Assembly (NCBI GenBank): GCA_003647525.1
Contig: QMMZ01000137.1
Location: forward strand, 1-6,143
DNA length: 6,143 nt
Origin: Deltaproteobacteria bacterium
GTDB taxonomy: Bacteria > Desulfobacterota > Desulfobacteria > Desulfobacterales > ETH-SRB1
Reading direction: 5' to 3'
A program made the position numbers and the translations under genes. Below the pieces are notes generated by a model, which did not search any database, was not told the DNA's origin, and saw only the letters and a program-made list of their open reading frames with translations. Shown here piece after piece: positions 6,068 to 6,143 of the stretch; the stretch's first letter is position 1, and each line of letters opens with the position of its first letter.

Positions 6068-6143
6068 TTATTTCACACCTAAGTAAGCATAATATTCAGG
6101 ATCAAGATCCATGATAGCACCATTAAACATACAGTCGACATAC
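6068..6143 (-). CDS. Partial gene, C-terminal 24 codons, unrecognised protein
   Basis: A minus-strand frame enters from the right edge and ends at TAA (6070-6068). Its 24 residues start YVDCMFNGAIMDLDPEYYAY and finish LGVK. The acidic, aromatic composition reads like the tail of a soluble protein and does not resemble MreD, a membrane protein that often precedes mrdA. The other frames over this stretch carry stops. The fragment is too short to assign a family. It is co-directional with mrdA but 111 bases upstream, with a candidate promoter between, so it may or may not share the transcript. Confidence 0.55.
   Translation of the reverse strand, partial: YVDCMFNGAIMDLDPEYYAYLGVK

Noticed and set aside
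1..6143. CRISPR arrays, insertion sequences, tRNA or rRNA genes, riboswitches, phage or defence genes
   Set aside because: I saw no spaced direct repeats, terminal inverted repeats with a transposase, cloverleaf-like segments or relevant protein motifs; the window is housekeeping and conserved-hypothetical content.

Overview
The window looks like an ordinary chromosomal stretch from a low-GC member of the Bacteroidota, probably near the Bacteroidales. Four things suggest this: the sequences of the polyprenyl synthase, RodA and PBP2; a lipoprotein with an acidic stretch just after the lipidated cysteine; start codons without good Shine-Dalgarno sequences; and upstream matches to the Bacteroidota promoter element TAnnTTTG. 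The assignment is an inference from protein style and was not checked by any search.

Layout from left to right. Positions 1-906 hold a minus-strand pair: a complete radical SAM protein of unknown substrate (127-906) and, just downstream of it, the first 29 codons of a gene that runs off the left edge (89 to 1, TTG start). A 145-base divergent intergenic region (907-1051) separates this pair from a plus-strand long-chain polyprenyl diphosphate synthase (1052-2026). After an AT-rich gap comes a plus-strand lipocalin-like lipoprotein (2210-2809). It converges on a minus-strand cell-elongation operon: mrdA, encoding PBP2 (4139-5956), and rodA (2883-4142), overlapping by four bases (TTGA). At the right edge, 6068-6143 is the last 24 codons of another minus-strand gene, which I do not recognise.

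Functionally, mrdA and rodA form the glycosyltransferase/transpeptidase pair that builds lateral-wall peptidoglycan. The polyprenyl synthase makes an isoprenoid chain, most likely the menaquinone side chain, and has no direct link to them. The radical SAM protein and the lipoprotein are conserved-looking genes without an assigned role.

I found no mobile element, CRISPR array, tRNA, rRNA or phage gene, and no evidence of an undescribed system. The points most worth a second look are the Cys/His cluster in PBP2, the absence of mreD directly upstream of mrdA, the inverted repeat between the radical SAM gene and its downstream neighbour, and the two non-ATG starts.
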